Source of the DNA: Chara braunii
Taxonomy: Eukaryota; Streptophyta; Charophyceae; Charales; Characeae
Length of the DNA stretch: 27,500 nt
Assembly: GCA_003427395.1 (NCBI GenBank)
Contig: BFEA01000187.1
Location: 314,596-342,095 of the forward strand
Reading direction: 5' to 3'
Shown here: positions 16,296-25,565 of the stretch, piece after piece
Position numbering within the stretch: position 1 is the first letter of the stretch
How the letters are laid out: each line of letters opens with the position of its first letter
The notes under the pieces: generated by a model
What the model was told of the DNA's origin: nothing
Database searches by the model: none
The model's input: the letters and a program-made list of their open reading frames with translations, nothing else
Program-made: the position numbers and the translations under genes

Positions 16296-16775
16296 AAGTG
16301 TGGGAAAGGAGACTAGGCACGATTTACATATGGAGTTCGATTTCTCTTGTGAGTCAGAGGTGTATCGTGTGGTTAGATTGAACCGTCCTAGTCAACCAGC
16401 GTAGGGTCGCGCTCGAGAGATCAACGCCTTGGGCGATGGTTCGTGCGTGGGTCCGGCTCGAGCGTTAATCACGTGTACCCCCTATGTTACAGAAAACGAG
16501 AAACGCCCTTGGATGGGCCACCTCTGCGATTGCATACGAAAAACCTTCACATGTGGTTCAATAGCTCAACGGGGATACACCCGCCTAAGGGATGGTGACA
16601 AGTCCCATACGTGGAGGTAAGTTGTACCTCTCGTCGCCCTATCATGTCGTAGGGGTTTGCGAGAGGTATTGCTGGCGCACTCAGCCGGAGCGGTAACGCA
16701 CTACGACGAAGTCTTGCAAATCCTGCGTGACGTGGCCGGGAGGGTCTCCCCTTTGTGGGTCCAATGCGCTCGACA
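16296..16775 (+). mobile_element. Right LTR of the decayed LTR element
   Basis: Diverged direct repeat of 11441-11945, in the same orientation and ending at the same GCGCTCGACA, after which the two flanks differ (GGTGGCGCC on the left, GCGCAGGGG on the right). The position matching the left CCCGCGG/CCGCGGG stem here carries TACCTCTCG/CGAGAGGTA (16625-16633 with 16660-16668). The enclosed TGTCGTAGGGG is unchanged, and an inner CCCTA/TAGGG stem is added. Frames across it (16184-16381, 16429-16620) are not coding. Confidence 0.7.
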
Positions 16776-17592
16776 GCGCAGGGGGCACGATAGTGTGAGT
16801 GCTAACCTGTGTGTGAGCGTGGTCGTGTGAGCGAGTGTATGCACGTGTGAGTGTGTGTGCACGATGAATGTGATTGCAGGAATTATGAGTGTGATTGTTC
16901 GTTTAATCCGCTCGCTCGTCCACGTCGTTGCCCGCTCGAGCCGTGTATCTGTACGCACTCGTCTTTCCTTGATCGTGTCCTCGGATGTCGTCGCAAAACA
17001 AAAAAAAGTTTTTGTTTTCGAGTCTTAGCCTGGCGGTAGAGCATGTTTTCCCTCTTCCTCATCTCGTTTTTCGCCTGTCGTCTCCAATTGTCCTTCTTCT
17101 TTGTGAAGATCCTCGTGATCGTAGTCCCCGACGAGTACCGAGAAATTTTGTTAACCCTTCATGGAGTCGCCCATAGTCCCAACCGAGCCCGCCATCTCTC
17201 GTTCCTTGATTTAACACTTATCAACATCGTGTTCTCGTCTTCACTCACAAGAAACAATTATTAGCAAATTCGTTTGTCGAGTCAAGTTCGTTCCTCCCTA
17301 TTGGATTTACTCAAGGAAGTAAAGGGTCGTGTAAGGCTTGAACCACTAATAGCGTGCACCAAGGGGAGGCTGCGTAAAACCTTTCACTTGTTGAACTGAT
17401 GTTGTTGACGCTCAGTTTCAGAATTGCACCTTTCTACAGGCCTGGCCACATTGAAGAGCTTCTCATTTCTTCTTCCTATCTATGGTGTATTATGAAAAGG
17501 GTCCAACGAAATCTAGCAAAAGACGAAGCCAGATCCATAGAAAAAAATAAAAAATAACAAGGGAAAATCAAATAAAAAAAGATAAAACTTAC
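16776..17592. other. GT-rich then unremarkable sequence, no gene recognised
   Basis: A GTGTGAGCG-type low-complexity patch (about 16790-16860) is followed by mixed-composition DNA with overlapping short frames on the plus strand (16851-17264). I see no domain, and start context and splice sites are unconvincing. Confidence 0.45.
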
Positions 17593-17691
17593 CTCCTTTT
17601 CCCCAGTAGGTTCCACAAAAACGGAGGGCTGACGAACCTTCTGGTACTTTGGTACCTGATGTGAGGGCGACTCCGCCTTGTGGTTGCACAT
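17593..17691 (-). CDS. Candidate exon with strong 5-prime splice site, unknown
   Basis: On the minus strand an ATG at 17691 opens MCNHKAESPSHQVPKYQKV and ends ...TGEKE at a consensus donor GAG|GTAAGT. The intron that follows is T-rich and has a possible TTTTGCTAG acceptor near 17516. This resembles the donor and T-rich introns of the plus-strand candidate at 8072-8838. After the acceptor the frames close quickly, so the next exon is not identified. The upstream extension of the frame reaches a TGA near 17733. No domain. Confidence 0.25.
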
Positions 17692-17704
17692 GATCTTAGA
17701 CCAA

Positions 17705-17808
17705 AGGATCAAAGATCCTATGGCCACAAAAAGTCACGCGGCCTCAAGGAGCTGAAGTGTTGATCCACTTCACTCCTTGAGGCTAGAGGAACCATGCCCT
17801 TACTAGCC
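17705..17808. other. Three hairpins including an 18-bp stem
   Basis: AGGATC/GATCCT (17705-17719, loop AAA). Then GCCTCAAGGAG with TGAAGTG, pairing with CACTTCA and CTCCTTGAGGC (17741-17783): 18 bp with one bulged C and loop TTGATC, the strongest stem in the window. Then GGCTAG/CTAGCC (17781-17808, loop 16). GGTAC/GTACC (17643-17656) precedes them in the candidate exon. Same style as the 7.08-9.37 kb tract. Confidence 0.9.
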
Positions 17809-18325
17809 TATTGCTCTCTCATTCCCTCCCCCCTGTTTTTAGAGCATCTGCCAATGAGGTAAGGTGTTTCTAGTGGGGCCGTTGGTACCCCATGAACCCC
17901 GCGAACTGCTAACACACATACCTGGATTTTAATCGAGGTTCAACCAGGCACGACGGACAACTCCACTGCTCACCCAATGTGCAAAATGAGAATAAATTTT
18001 GCCTTAGACTGTGGGAAGATGCAATGCCTCGTGAAACCGCGAAGCTAACCGCTATTTTAAACGAGAAAAAAAAAACGTTATGAAAAAAATGGGCTCTGAC
18101 GCTCGAAAAAACGACGCCTCACAAACTTTCTTGGAGTCGAAGTTCTCAGTCCCCAACCACGCGCCACTCCCCAGTCGTGATACACCTACAAACTGTTGAA
18201 ATACGGACCGAAGTTTGATTCCTACTGTAATCGATAAGAAAAGAAAAAAAAATGGACCTCTTTTATTTTTAATGCATATCATACTTGTGGCTCATGCTGA
18301 TTTGCACGACTGATCTTAGAAGCGC
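17809..18325. other. No gene recognised
   Basis: Mixed-composition sequence with a minor CCTGG/CCAGG inverted repeat near 17921 and A-runs near 18065 and 18245. The minus-strand frame 18052-18282 has no domain. Confidence 0.45.
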
Positions 18326-18480
18326 GATCTTGATGATCACGCCGCCAAATTCGGTCGCGCCCAGTAGTCTCAGTCCCTCAGTTGGCTGCTCCAAAAGGAG
18401 CTAACCTAGTAGGGCAGATCGGGTTAGACCCCTGTACACGCAGAGTGAGATTTCAAGGCTTATACCTACTGGGCTAACTT
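18326..18480 (+). repeat. Second copy of the palindrome / tRNA-like repeat
   Basis: GATCTTGATGATC and a CGCCGCCAAATTCGGTCGCGC stretch align, in the same orientation, with the palindromes at 7834-7870, but compensating positions have decayed. About 50 bp on, GCTCC-AAAA-GGAGC is followed by TAACCTAGTAGG, matching the GGAGCTAGCCCAGTAGG of the tRNA-like unit at 7696. In the 7.7 kb copy the palindromes follow the tRNA-like part; here they precede it. That suggests a tandem or circularly permuted repeat unit. A B-box is not convincing here. Confidence 0.45.
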
Positions 18481-19978
18481 CTATTATGATAATAATAGGA
18501 ATAATTCGTCTATAAGAAGAACCCCAGCCCAACCTTCTAGCCAACAACCATCAGGCTCCGTTTGCTTGAGCTTGCGGGCAAGCCGAGCCCCCAATCCAAC
18601 CGCCAGGTACTCAGCCCGATGACCAAGTACCCCACCCCCGCGGTCAGGGTGCGAATTTCCGCCATTCCGTAATCAACTCATGCTTGACCATGGCTTAGTG
18701 CTAAGGCCAGACACAAGTTTTCCCTTTAATTAGATAACCTGCAACCTCGTTGAAACCACGCCTTTGTTGTTTAAATACTAACTTTGGACGCACATTATTA
18801 TATTTATAAGGGTAGACTTAGTACTCCCTTTCCATGACCGTGTATCCTTGCGGTCCTATCATTCTGTCGTGTTGGCTCAAAATTGTACAACCTCGCGGTC
18901 TTATTTCCACATAAAACATAAGGAGTCGTGTGTCATGCGTGGTTGTGCCTTTTCTTTCGGACTAAGCCCGATGTATTTCTCACAAACGGATACTCTAGAC
19001 AAACTTCCCATCTCATCAAGCCATTCAATTTGATTACCTTTTCTAGTCGGGTCAGAGAACGTCTGATATTTAAAAATACCGGGCAAATACACTTGTCAAG
19101 ATCCGTGCATCAACAACATAACTATCATAGGGGGTTGTATTACACGTGTGTGGATTCTATCTGCCTGATCATCTATAGTTTGTGAATTTTTGTATGAAAT
19201 TTCTTGTTTACAAAGACCACCCGACTCGTTTCTTAAGTCATCCCCTCTCTCGAAGGGAGTTGCTCTCTTGAGATTTTGGATAGTTGATATTTGTTTTTTC
19301 TGCAATAGATCATTTCAGAAAAATAAACTTTAGGCAACTCTTGCTCATATGATAGCATAGTGCTCAGAAAGTTGAATTAAATAAACTAAAGATTAAACAA
19401 TGAAAATAACAAATGAAAAAAAAAAAAGCAAATAAAAGTGATGAAAATTTATACTAAGTTAATAAAATTTGACAAAAACAATTCCAAAGAAAATAGTAGT
19501 AGCTAAGAAGGCACCACAAATACTATGAAAAATAAAGAAAGTAAAAGTTAATTATGACTTAAAAATAGTAATATAAGGTGATAATGATCGATTGATTTTC
19601 ATGTCATTCATTTAGTTATATCACAGGTAACTCCGTTTTGTTTTAATGCTCGTATTTGGAGGAGGTTAGTGGTTCGAGTCACGTTTTATAGGAGGTATAA
19701 TGCAATAAAGATATGTCGTATGTGGGTTAGACTCGTCAATACCCTTGATGCTAATGAGGCTAGGAAATTTGTGATAGTGAGACATATGCGAGTGGTGCTA
19801 GAGACTTTGTGTACAATTTTCATAATTTTTCAAAATGACAATCTTGTTATGCATGCGACAAAAATGATTTTTTATGTCTTTTTGTTAACGACCATGTATC
19901 CTATCGAGTCAGTACATGTCACTCCTTTCCATTTTGTCCAATGTTATAAATATCGTTCTCTCGTTTTTATGCAGTCGT
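18481..19978. other. AT-rich stretch, no gene recognised
   Basis: Short frames only. GGTTCGAGTCA at about 19671 matches a B-box in 10 of 11 positions, but no A-box is present at tRNA spacing. The plus-strand frame 19669-19989 (106 codons) is rich in F, I, V and M from AT-rich codons and has no domain. Confidence 0.45.
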
Positions 19979-20040
19979 TGAAGTTGTGAGTTGAACCAAT
20001 TATAAGGTCATTCTGGATAAGTTGCAAGTTCATTTTATTG

Positions 20041-20107
<67 letters not shown>

Positions 20108-20306
20108 TATATATAGATATATATAGATATATATTAGTTTTTATCCGTTTTTCAAACTGGATTCTTGTTCCCCCTCTTTCATTGAGCTAGGGAAATGTTT
20201 CGTCCATGTTAGGACTAAATTCATTTGAGGTTGTGAGTTGGACTAGTTGTCGACCATTTTTTATAGGTTGCAAGTATTATGCGCAGTTCAATTTACGACA
20301 ATATGG
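19979..20306. repeat. Diverged direct repeat split by a (TA)n tract
   Basis: GARGTTGTGAGTTGRACYARTT followed by ...GTTGCAAGT...CAATAT occurs at 19979-20046 and again at 20228-20302. Between them lies the (TA)n microsatellite 20042-20133, whose right end has three decamers of the form TATATATAGA. Confidence 0.6.
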
Positions 20307-20692
20307 GTGACACTTTTGTATATTGTCTTTCAGTGTATGGTGCTCGCATGAATATATTTTTTTTGACAATTCAAATCTCGTTTTTATTCACCAACTTGTT
20401 TTTTATGTTGTTTATGAACATATACGTGAGCATCTACCGAAGAAGTTTGGGAAGATTGGTGTTTGAAATCCTAAACGACGTTTTGGTAGTACCTATTGTT
20501 TACCACAACATAAGGATGCGACTAGATGGCGAACTATCGGTCCTTAATATTCTGAGGGTGACCTATATTGTGGATCAAATATTGTGGAAGTTACTGAAGG
20601 ATTTTTATTTCAATATTCGATGTATTCTTGATTTTATTCCTTATATATATCGGGTTAATATCGAGTTTGTTAGAAGGAGGTATACATCTTGA
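20279..20692 (+). CDS. AT-rich open frame of 137 codons, unknown
   Basis: The longest ATG-initiated frame outside repeats and transposons. The N-terminal half is strongly hydrophobic (about residues 24-52, FFLTIQISFLFTNLFFMLF). The C-terminal half is mixed and ends FVRRRYTS. I recognise no family. Composition is AT-rich like the flanks, and its start lies within the diverged direct repeat at 19979-20306, so a chance frame or a decayed transposon segment is more likely than a host gene. Confidence 0.2.
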   Translation: MRSSIYDNMGDTFVYCLSVYGARMNIFFLTIQISFLFTNLFFMLFMNIYVSIYRRSLGRLVFEILNDVLVVPIVYHNIRMRLDGELSVLNILRVTYIVDQILWKLLKDFYFNIRCILDFIPYIYRVNIEFVRRRYTS

Positions 20693-21180
20693 TGACCCTC
20701 CGATGTGAAGTAGATGCTATTCAATCTCTCACACAATTGTATTCTTACGGTTTTTGAATAGGGTATTGATTATAGGTGACGGTAGGAATATAATGGTGCA
20801 TTGGTACGATTGCTTTGTAAGATTCCTTATCTAACGCAGAGCAAGGAGGAAGGTGGATAAGTTTTTATTTTCTTCTCTCAAAGTCTTTCATATGTTATTT
20901 TCGCTCTCGAGAATATTTTTGTAATGTGGTCTATTGAGGCCCACTGATATTTGATTGATGTAATAATAGGGTTTTTTTGAAGGGTTTGAACTCCCGACGT
21001 TTGTTTAACATTTTTTCAAAGGATGTAGAAGATTTTTCGAAAATAAATTCTTCTCCCAGGAACGGGAAAGGCAGAAGGGGGGTGGTGCAAGGGACCCATA
21101 CGGCCCCATGTTCTTAAAAAATAAAAATAAAATGACCCCCTCATTGAATTTTTTTCTTAGGCGGCAGAGGAGGGAAGGAT
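20693..21180. other. No gene recognised
   Basis: AT-rich with short frames. GGTTTGAACTCCC near 20985 resembles the end of a tRNA-like repeat, but lacks a partner A-box. Confidence 0.4.
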
Positions 21181-21182
21181 GA

Positions 21183-21200
21183 AAAAAAAAAAAAAGATTA

Positions 21201-21280
<80 letters not shown>

Positions 21281-21341
21281 ATTGATTAATTGATGGATTG
21301 ATGGATTGATTAATGGATTGATTGATGGATTGATTGATTAA

Positions 21342-21393
<52 letters not shown>

Positions 21394-21540
21394 AAGATTG
21401 ATTGATTGATAGATGGATTGATTATTTGATTTATTGTAAAAAAAAAATAAAAAATATGTTGATTGGTCGATGGATTGATTGATTGATTAATTGATCGATA
21501 AAGATTCAACCCTTGATTGACTGATTGAATGATTGAAAAA
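21183..21540. repeat. (ATTG)n tetranucleotide tract
   Basis: After 13 A, ATTG units run to about 21520, interrupted by ATGG, TTAA and AAG variants and an A-rich gap near 21438-21455. The minus-strand translation is NQSI repeats, a trivial result of the tetramer. Confidence 0.95.
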
Positions 21541-21547
21541 AAAAGAA

Positions 21548-21712
21548 AACACACGCACACACACATGTAAGCGCATAAACCATTGATTGATTGAAGGAAA
21601 AAAAAACTGTGCGAGTAAACACACACCTGCGCATAGTTATCCACACACATACACACACACACACACCGACACACACCGACACACACACACACACACACAC
21701 ATACACACACTC
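21548..21712. repeat. (CA)n tracts
   Basis: Short CA run at 21548-21566 and a longer, CCGACA-interrupted one at 21642-21712. Confidence 0.9.
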
Positions 21713-22580
21713 ATGCAGGTGAGAGAAGAGAACATGCGAAGGGGAGATGGGCATCCGGGTTTGTGGGACTGAGGAACTCCGCGATCAGGTGCACACTCTC
21801 TCTCTCTCTCTCTTTTCTCCTTTTCTCACCAATCTCCCCGTATTTGGCGTTGTGATTGAGTCTGCTGTTTTTTTTTTTTTAATCTTATATATATATATAT
21901 ATATTTTTTTTCGTTTCGCCTTCTTCCTTTTTTTCTTTTTTTTTCTTTTTTTCGTTGTTTCATTTTTTAGTATAGGTTATAATAATAAAAGGCAGTTTGG
22001 AGCATTTTTCTCCCTACGTGCGTTGTGGGCCTCGAATAAGACCCCCCTCGTGCGATATAATCAGCTAAATATAGGCTATGAGAGCAACGTGCTATCGGAT
22101 TACGACGAAAGATTGGAGGCCGGTTTAATACGCGGGTGTGGGACGTATGGGACCTCGAATAGACCTTTGTTAAATTAGTCTTGGTTTCGTTCGTTTTTTC
22201 TTCTCTTTTTTTCGTCTCTTTTCGTCTCTCTTCCTCTTGCCTCTTGCCTTTTTTCCATTTTTTCCAGATGTTCTTTTCACGGCCGGGGGATTGCTGCATT
22301 AAACTTGTGAATAAGAGCAGTAACTTCCATCGTAAGATTGCTATTCCTAGCCAGACACCGCGACTATATCAGAACAGAGCGCATAGGGTTCTATTCATGG
22401 AACCACTGTGCGGTAATTGATTCCGACAACAGGTAAAGCACGCTGAGCAACTTGGGTGGGGCGACGGGCGGTATGGACTTCGTTGTTGATTGGGACTTGG
22501 AGGAAGAACAACAGGAGGTGGAGGAAGTGGTAACGTCCCCGACAAGTGGCACCCTCCCGGTTTTGCCTTCGCAACCCTGC
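21713..22580. other. Simple repeats and unassigned sequence
   Basis: (CT)n at about 21794-21812, a T/AT-rich block at 21868-21970 and a T-rich block at 22190-22265. A plus-strand segment (about 22008-22178) reads SNVLSDYDERLEAGLIRGCG and looks protein-like, but lies between low-complexity blocks and has no identifiable domain or splice frame. Confidence 0.4.
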
Positions 22581-22582
22581 GC

Positions 22583-22862
22583 CTAGGCATGCCCTGGCCG
22601 AGCATCATGCAAACCACCTCCACTTGCCCCGTCGAACCTGCTGCGCCTCACCTGTGCCCCTCTGTGTTGGTGCGAAACGCCGCTTTCTAGTTTCTCCTTC
22701 TCCTCCTCGCTCGGCCTTATAATCTCGCCATAGTCAGCGCACTCTTTGCTGCTTGCCTCTCTGAGGTGGTTTTTCTCCGCTTGACCTCTAAGCGCTTTGC
22801 ACGTCTGATCGGGAGTACCATTTGCTTCGTAACTCTCTTCCTCGCAAGCTGTTGTTGCCATT
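22583..22862 (-). CDS. Candidate first exon, charged protein, unknown
   Basis: ATG at 22862 in the context AAGCAATGGCA, a good plant-type start, opens MATTACEEESYEANGTPDQT and continues with a Lys/Glu-rich stretch (IIRPSEEEKEKLESG), predicted helical. A possible donor CACAG|GTGAGG lies at about 22648; beyond it the frame turns Gly/Arg-rich and stops at 22583. An overlapping minus frame (22369-22623) is proline-rich and could be a later exon after splicing, but I cannot fix the junction. No family recognised. It starts 70 bp from a plus-strand candidate, a divergent arrangement. Confidence 0.3.
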
Positions 22863-22931
22863 GCTTTGAGCTCAACACTTCTCAAGGAATTGCTGATTAG
22901 CTAGGAGAGGAAGCGGCAAGGAGTAGGGGCG

Positions 22932-23457
22932 ATGAAGCATAGATCGACGACGGAGATTTCGTCACGTGCCTTTTTGGCCTTCTTTTTCTTCCTCTCCTTT
23001 CTCTACTTCATCTACTCTCTTCCTTGTCCCTTTCCACATGAGCTCTCTCCCCCATTCTCCCCCTCCCCAACCCTCGCCCCTCGTCCCCAAAACCATCCAT
23101 CGTCCCTTTTTCACAACATCCCCCCTCGTATCCCGTCTACCCCCCCACCTTCCAAAGACCATGAAAGATGTCCCTCCCTCTGACGATGCCCCACGTGACA
23201 TAGGGCAGAAAAACGCTTCAGGGAACTGCCACGCCCTTCCTGCAATTCCGCGAGATGATCCGCGCGGATACAGGAGCGCACTGGATCTGGAGGATAGAGC
23301 TGAAGTGGGATCATCATCTCCCCCTCCCCCCTTCCCCCCTGCCCTCTCCCCCTTTCTCCTCCCGTCCGAGTCCCTCCTATCCCCTTCATTCCCCCTTCTC
23401 ACCCTGTATGGAACCACGTGGATGGTTGACAATAGAGAAGTGAGGTGTGCGATATAA
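22932..23457 (+). CDS. Candidate membrane/secreted Pro-rich protein, broken or spliced
   Basis: ATG at 22932 opens MKHRSTTEISSRAFLAFFFF and a hydrophobic segment to about residue 31 (signal anchor or signal peptide), followed by a Pro/Ser-rich region to a stop at 23183. A second plus-strand frame overlapping it (22966-23457) is open further and contains GYRSALDLEDRAEVGSSS before another proline-rich stretch. A basic N-terminus, one membrane span and a proline-rich stem would suit a type II membrane protein such as a Golgi enzyme, but no catalytic domain is visible. The C-rich composition also makes chance frames easy; a minus-strand frame (22962-23432) is open too. Confidence 0.25.
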
Positions 23458-23629
23458 TCGATTGTTTTTTCATGTCAAAAGACTTTCATCTTGTTCATTG
23501 TTTCTTTTGGGCAGTAATATTTGTGATATTGATTGTGAAAACTGGCCTCTCCTTCCCTTAAACGCTTGATTGCTGTAGCCTCCATGCCCTGTGTGCACTC
23601 CTCTCCCTCTTCTGTATCGAAGAAGCATT

Positions 23630-23805
23630 TTTTCACCCTTTCTTCCTTCCTTTCCTTTCCTTTCCTTGCTCTCCTTCCTTTCTTTCCTTCCTCTCTTTCT
23701 CTCTTTCTTTCTCTCTCTTTCTTTCTCTCTCTTTCTTTTTCTCTCTTTCTGTTTCTTTCTTTCTCTTTCTCTTTGTCCCTCTCTCTCTTTCTTTCGTTCC
23801 TTTGG
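23630..23805. repeat. Polypyrimidine TTTC/TTCC/CT tract
   Basis: Almost pure C/T on the plus strand. The K/R/E-rich minus-strand frames here are shadows of it. Flanks 23458-23629 and 23806-24320 show no gene. Confidence 0.9.
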
Positions 23806-24320
23806 TCTTTTTGTCTGGCGTACTTTCGTTCTATTGTTCTGAAACTTTCTTTTCGAACCCCCATTTTTTTCAAATCGTCTTTCGATTCCCGAATGATGTC
23901 CAAGTTTTTTTATCCGTGATGATGACCTCACCGGGTTGGATTGATAGGTGTATTATGCAAATGCATGTATATATTTTTTCAGTGACCTGTTGGGATTTGC
24001 GGTGTGAATCGTATATGCATATTAATTTGTTTCAAAGGGTATTGAAATGGCTGCATTTGTGTGATTGCTCCTAAAAAAAGAGGCACACCCACCCCCCTCA
24101 CTTCGTTTCGCCACCATTGCGTAGTTGGCTGACTTCGGCTAAAATGGCCTTGTTTTTACCCTCACCACAAATTGACACACGAATGGTTTTACCTCGCTGT
24201 GTTGAAAAAATCGCCCCCTGCGTCTTGTATCTTGCTCACAGTGTGCCGACGCATCTCGTCGGAGCAACACGGGTATGACGTGTCGTGCTCGTGCGAAACT
24301 GATGTGACAGATACATGCTA

Positions 24321-24593
24321 CACACGCACGCACACACACACACACACACACACACATTCACGTGCACACACACGCACACACACACACACACAAACACTCA
24401 CGTACACACACACGCACACACACACACACACACAAACACTCACGTATACACACACACGCACACATGTGTGCGCTCGCACACGTGCACACACACACAACCA
24501 CTCACGTGTGCGCACACACATGGACACACACATTCACAACCACCCACTTGCACACACGCACACGCTCACCCACACGCACACACACACACATGG
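24321..24593. repeat. (CA)n/(CACG) tract with ~44-bp higher-order units
   Basis: CA repeats with CACG and a recurring AAACACTCACGT phrase at about 24391 and 24435 (44 bp apart), and variants near 24354, 24495 and 24531. His/Thr-rich frames are artefacts. Confidence 0.92.
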
Positions 24594-24874
24594 GGGGTTT
24601 GGGTATTTATTTATTTATTTTCCCTTTCAAATTATAGACAAATGGGACCCTGTCGTGGGTTTCGACTGTTTTTCTTTGATGAAAAAAATGAATAATAAGC
24701 GAAAACAAATAAAAAATTGGGGGGGTTCCCCAACATGTACCCCTCCCGTCTGTCAAAGAAAAAAGCACCCCCCTACCGAGGGAAAAAAAAATGCCTTCCT
24801 GCTCACTGTGATGACGTTCATGATGGGCCGGGCACAAAATTCATGAACGATGATCAGCCCCCGGTCATGTATCC
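24594..24874. other. 3-prime flank of the hAT pseudogene
   Basis: No gene. Three TTCATGA words occur at about 24819, 24840 and 24880, the last in the palindrome at 24875-24892. Confidence 0.45.
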
Positions 24875-24892
24875 CCCCGTTCATGAACGGGG
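24875..24892. other. Perfect 18-bp palindrome beside the hAT stop codon
   Basis: CCCCGTTCATGAACGGGG, with GTAT before (after a CC bulge) and ATAC after, giving up to 13 paired bases per arm. It lies 15 bp beyond the stop codon of the hAT frame. TTCATGAACG recurs 40 bp further out at 24840-24849. Confidence 0.9.
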
Positions 24893-24907
24893 ATACGACA
24901 CAAGTTC

Positions 24908-25565
24908 CTAGTCCACATGTTGATCTTTCAAGTTGAGTTGGGCCAACTGGTCCTGCTGTCCTGCCCATCTCTCTCCCTCTCTCTCTGTACGGGTGGGGAC
25001 CGCAGCACGACGGGCCTCCTCCTCGCGTATGCGTCTCTTCATAAGATTAACTTCCTTGTCCGCCATTGCCTTCACACATGCAGCCTCCTCCTCATCGACA
25101 TCGTTCATGGAGCGCAACAAGGTATCCACATTTGTGTCCAGTCTATCAGCGACCGCCGACGACTCCACCTCAAAATCTCTTTCCCGCCGCCCCAATCGCT
25201 TGCCCACATATGTGGTTGCGGGGACTGTTGGTACCGCACCGAGCTGGAAATATGAGTCCTCAAACTCCTCTTCACTGCAGTCCTCCAAAGGTGATTCGTT
25301 CTAACACTTATCCTTCCAAACGAGATCCTTGGGGTCGCTATTGTTGGTAAAGTCGGAATCTGAGAGGTTTTTGGGAATCCTACCTCTTGGAGCCTTTGCC
25401 AATGTCCCGTGCCTCCTCTACTCCTCCTTCTCTACAACATCCTGTGCACGGCCTGACAACACCAATCCATCATTGGGCATCGACTTTAGATCGGGCTCGA
25501 AGAAGGATCCCCACATATCGATGTACCCATTGTCCTTGTTGTTTGGAACACGCAACAACTGCATG
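24908..25565 (-). pseudogene. C-terminal acidic/coiled-coil tail of the hAT pseudogene
   Basis: After the dimerisation region the frame continues through NGYIDMWGSFFEPDLKS, a Gly/Arg/Lys part and an acidic stretch (LEDCSEEEFEDSYFQLG). It ends in a Glu/Arg/Lys-rich helical region (EEEAACVKAMADKEVNL and RRIREEEARRA) that should form a coiled coil. About 220 codons lie beyond the usual hAT end point. Two TAG codons interrupt the first half; the last 126 codons are open to the stop. Confidence 0.65.

Noticed and set aside
18052-19305. Several 60-85 codon frames on both strands
   Set aside because: Short, mutually overlapping, AT-rich, without domains or splice context.
21198-21710. 170-codon minus-strand frame with NQSI repeats
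   Set aside because: Pure translation of the ATTG tetranucleotide and CA repeats.
23470-23931. Lys/Arg/Glu-rich minus-strand frames of 142-153 codons
   Set aside because: Shadow of the polypyrimidine tract at 23630-23805.
24172-24846. 224-codon plus-strand frame, His/Thr-rich
   Set aside because: Translation of the CA/CACG tract; the ends have no domain.
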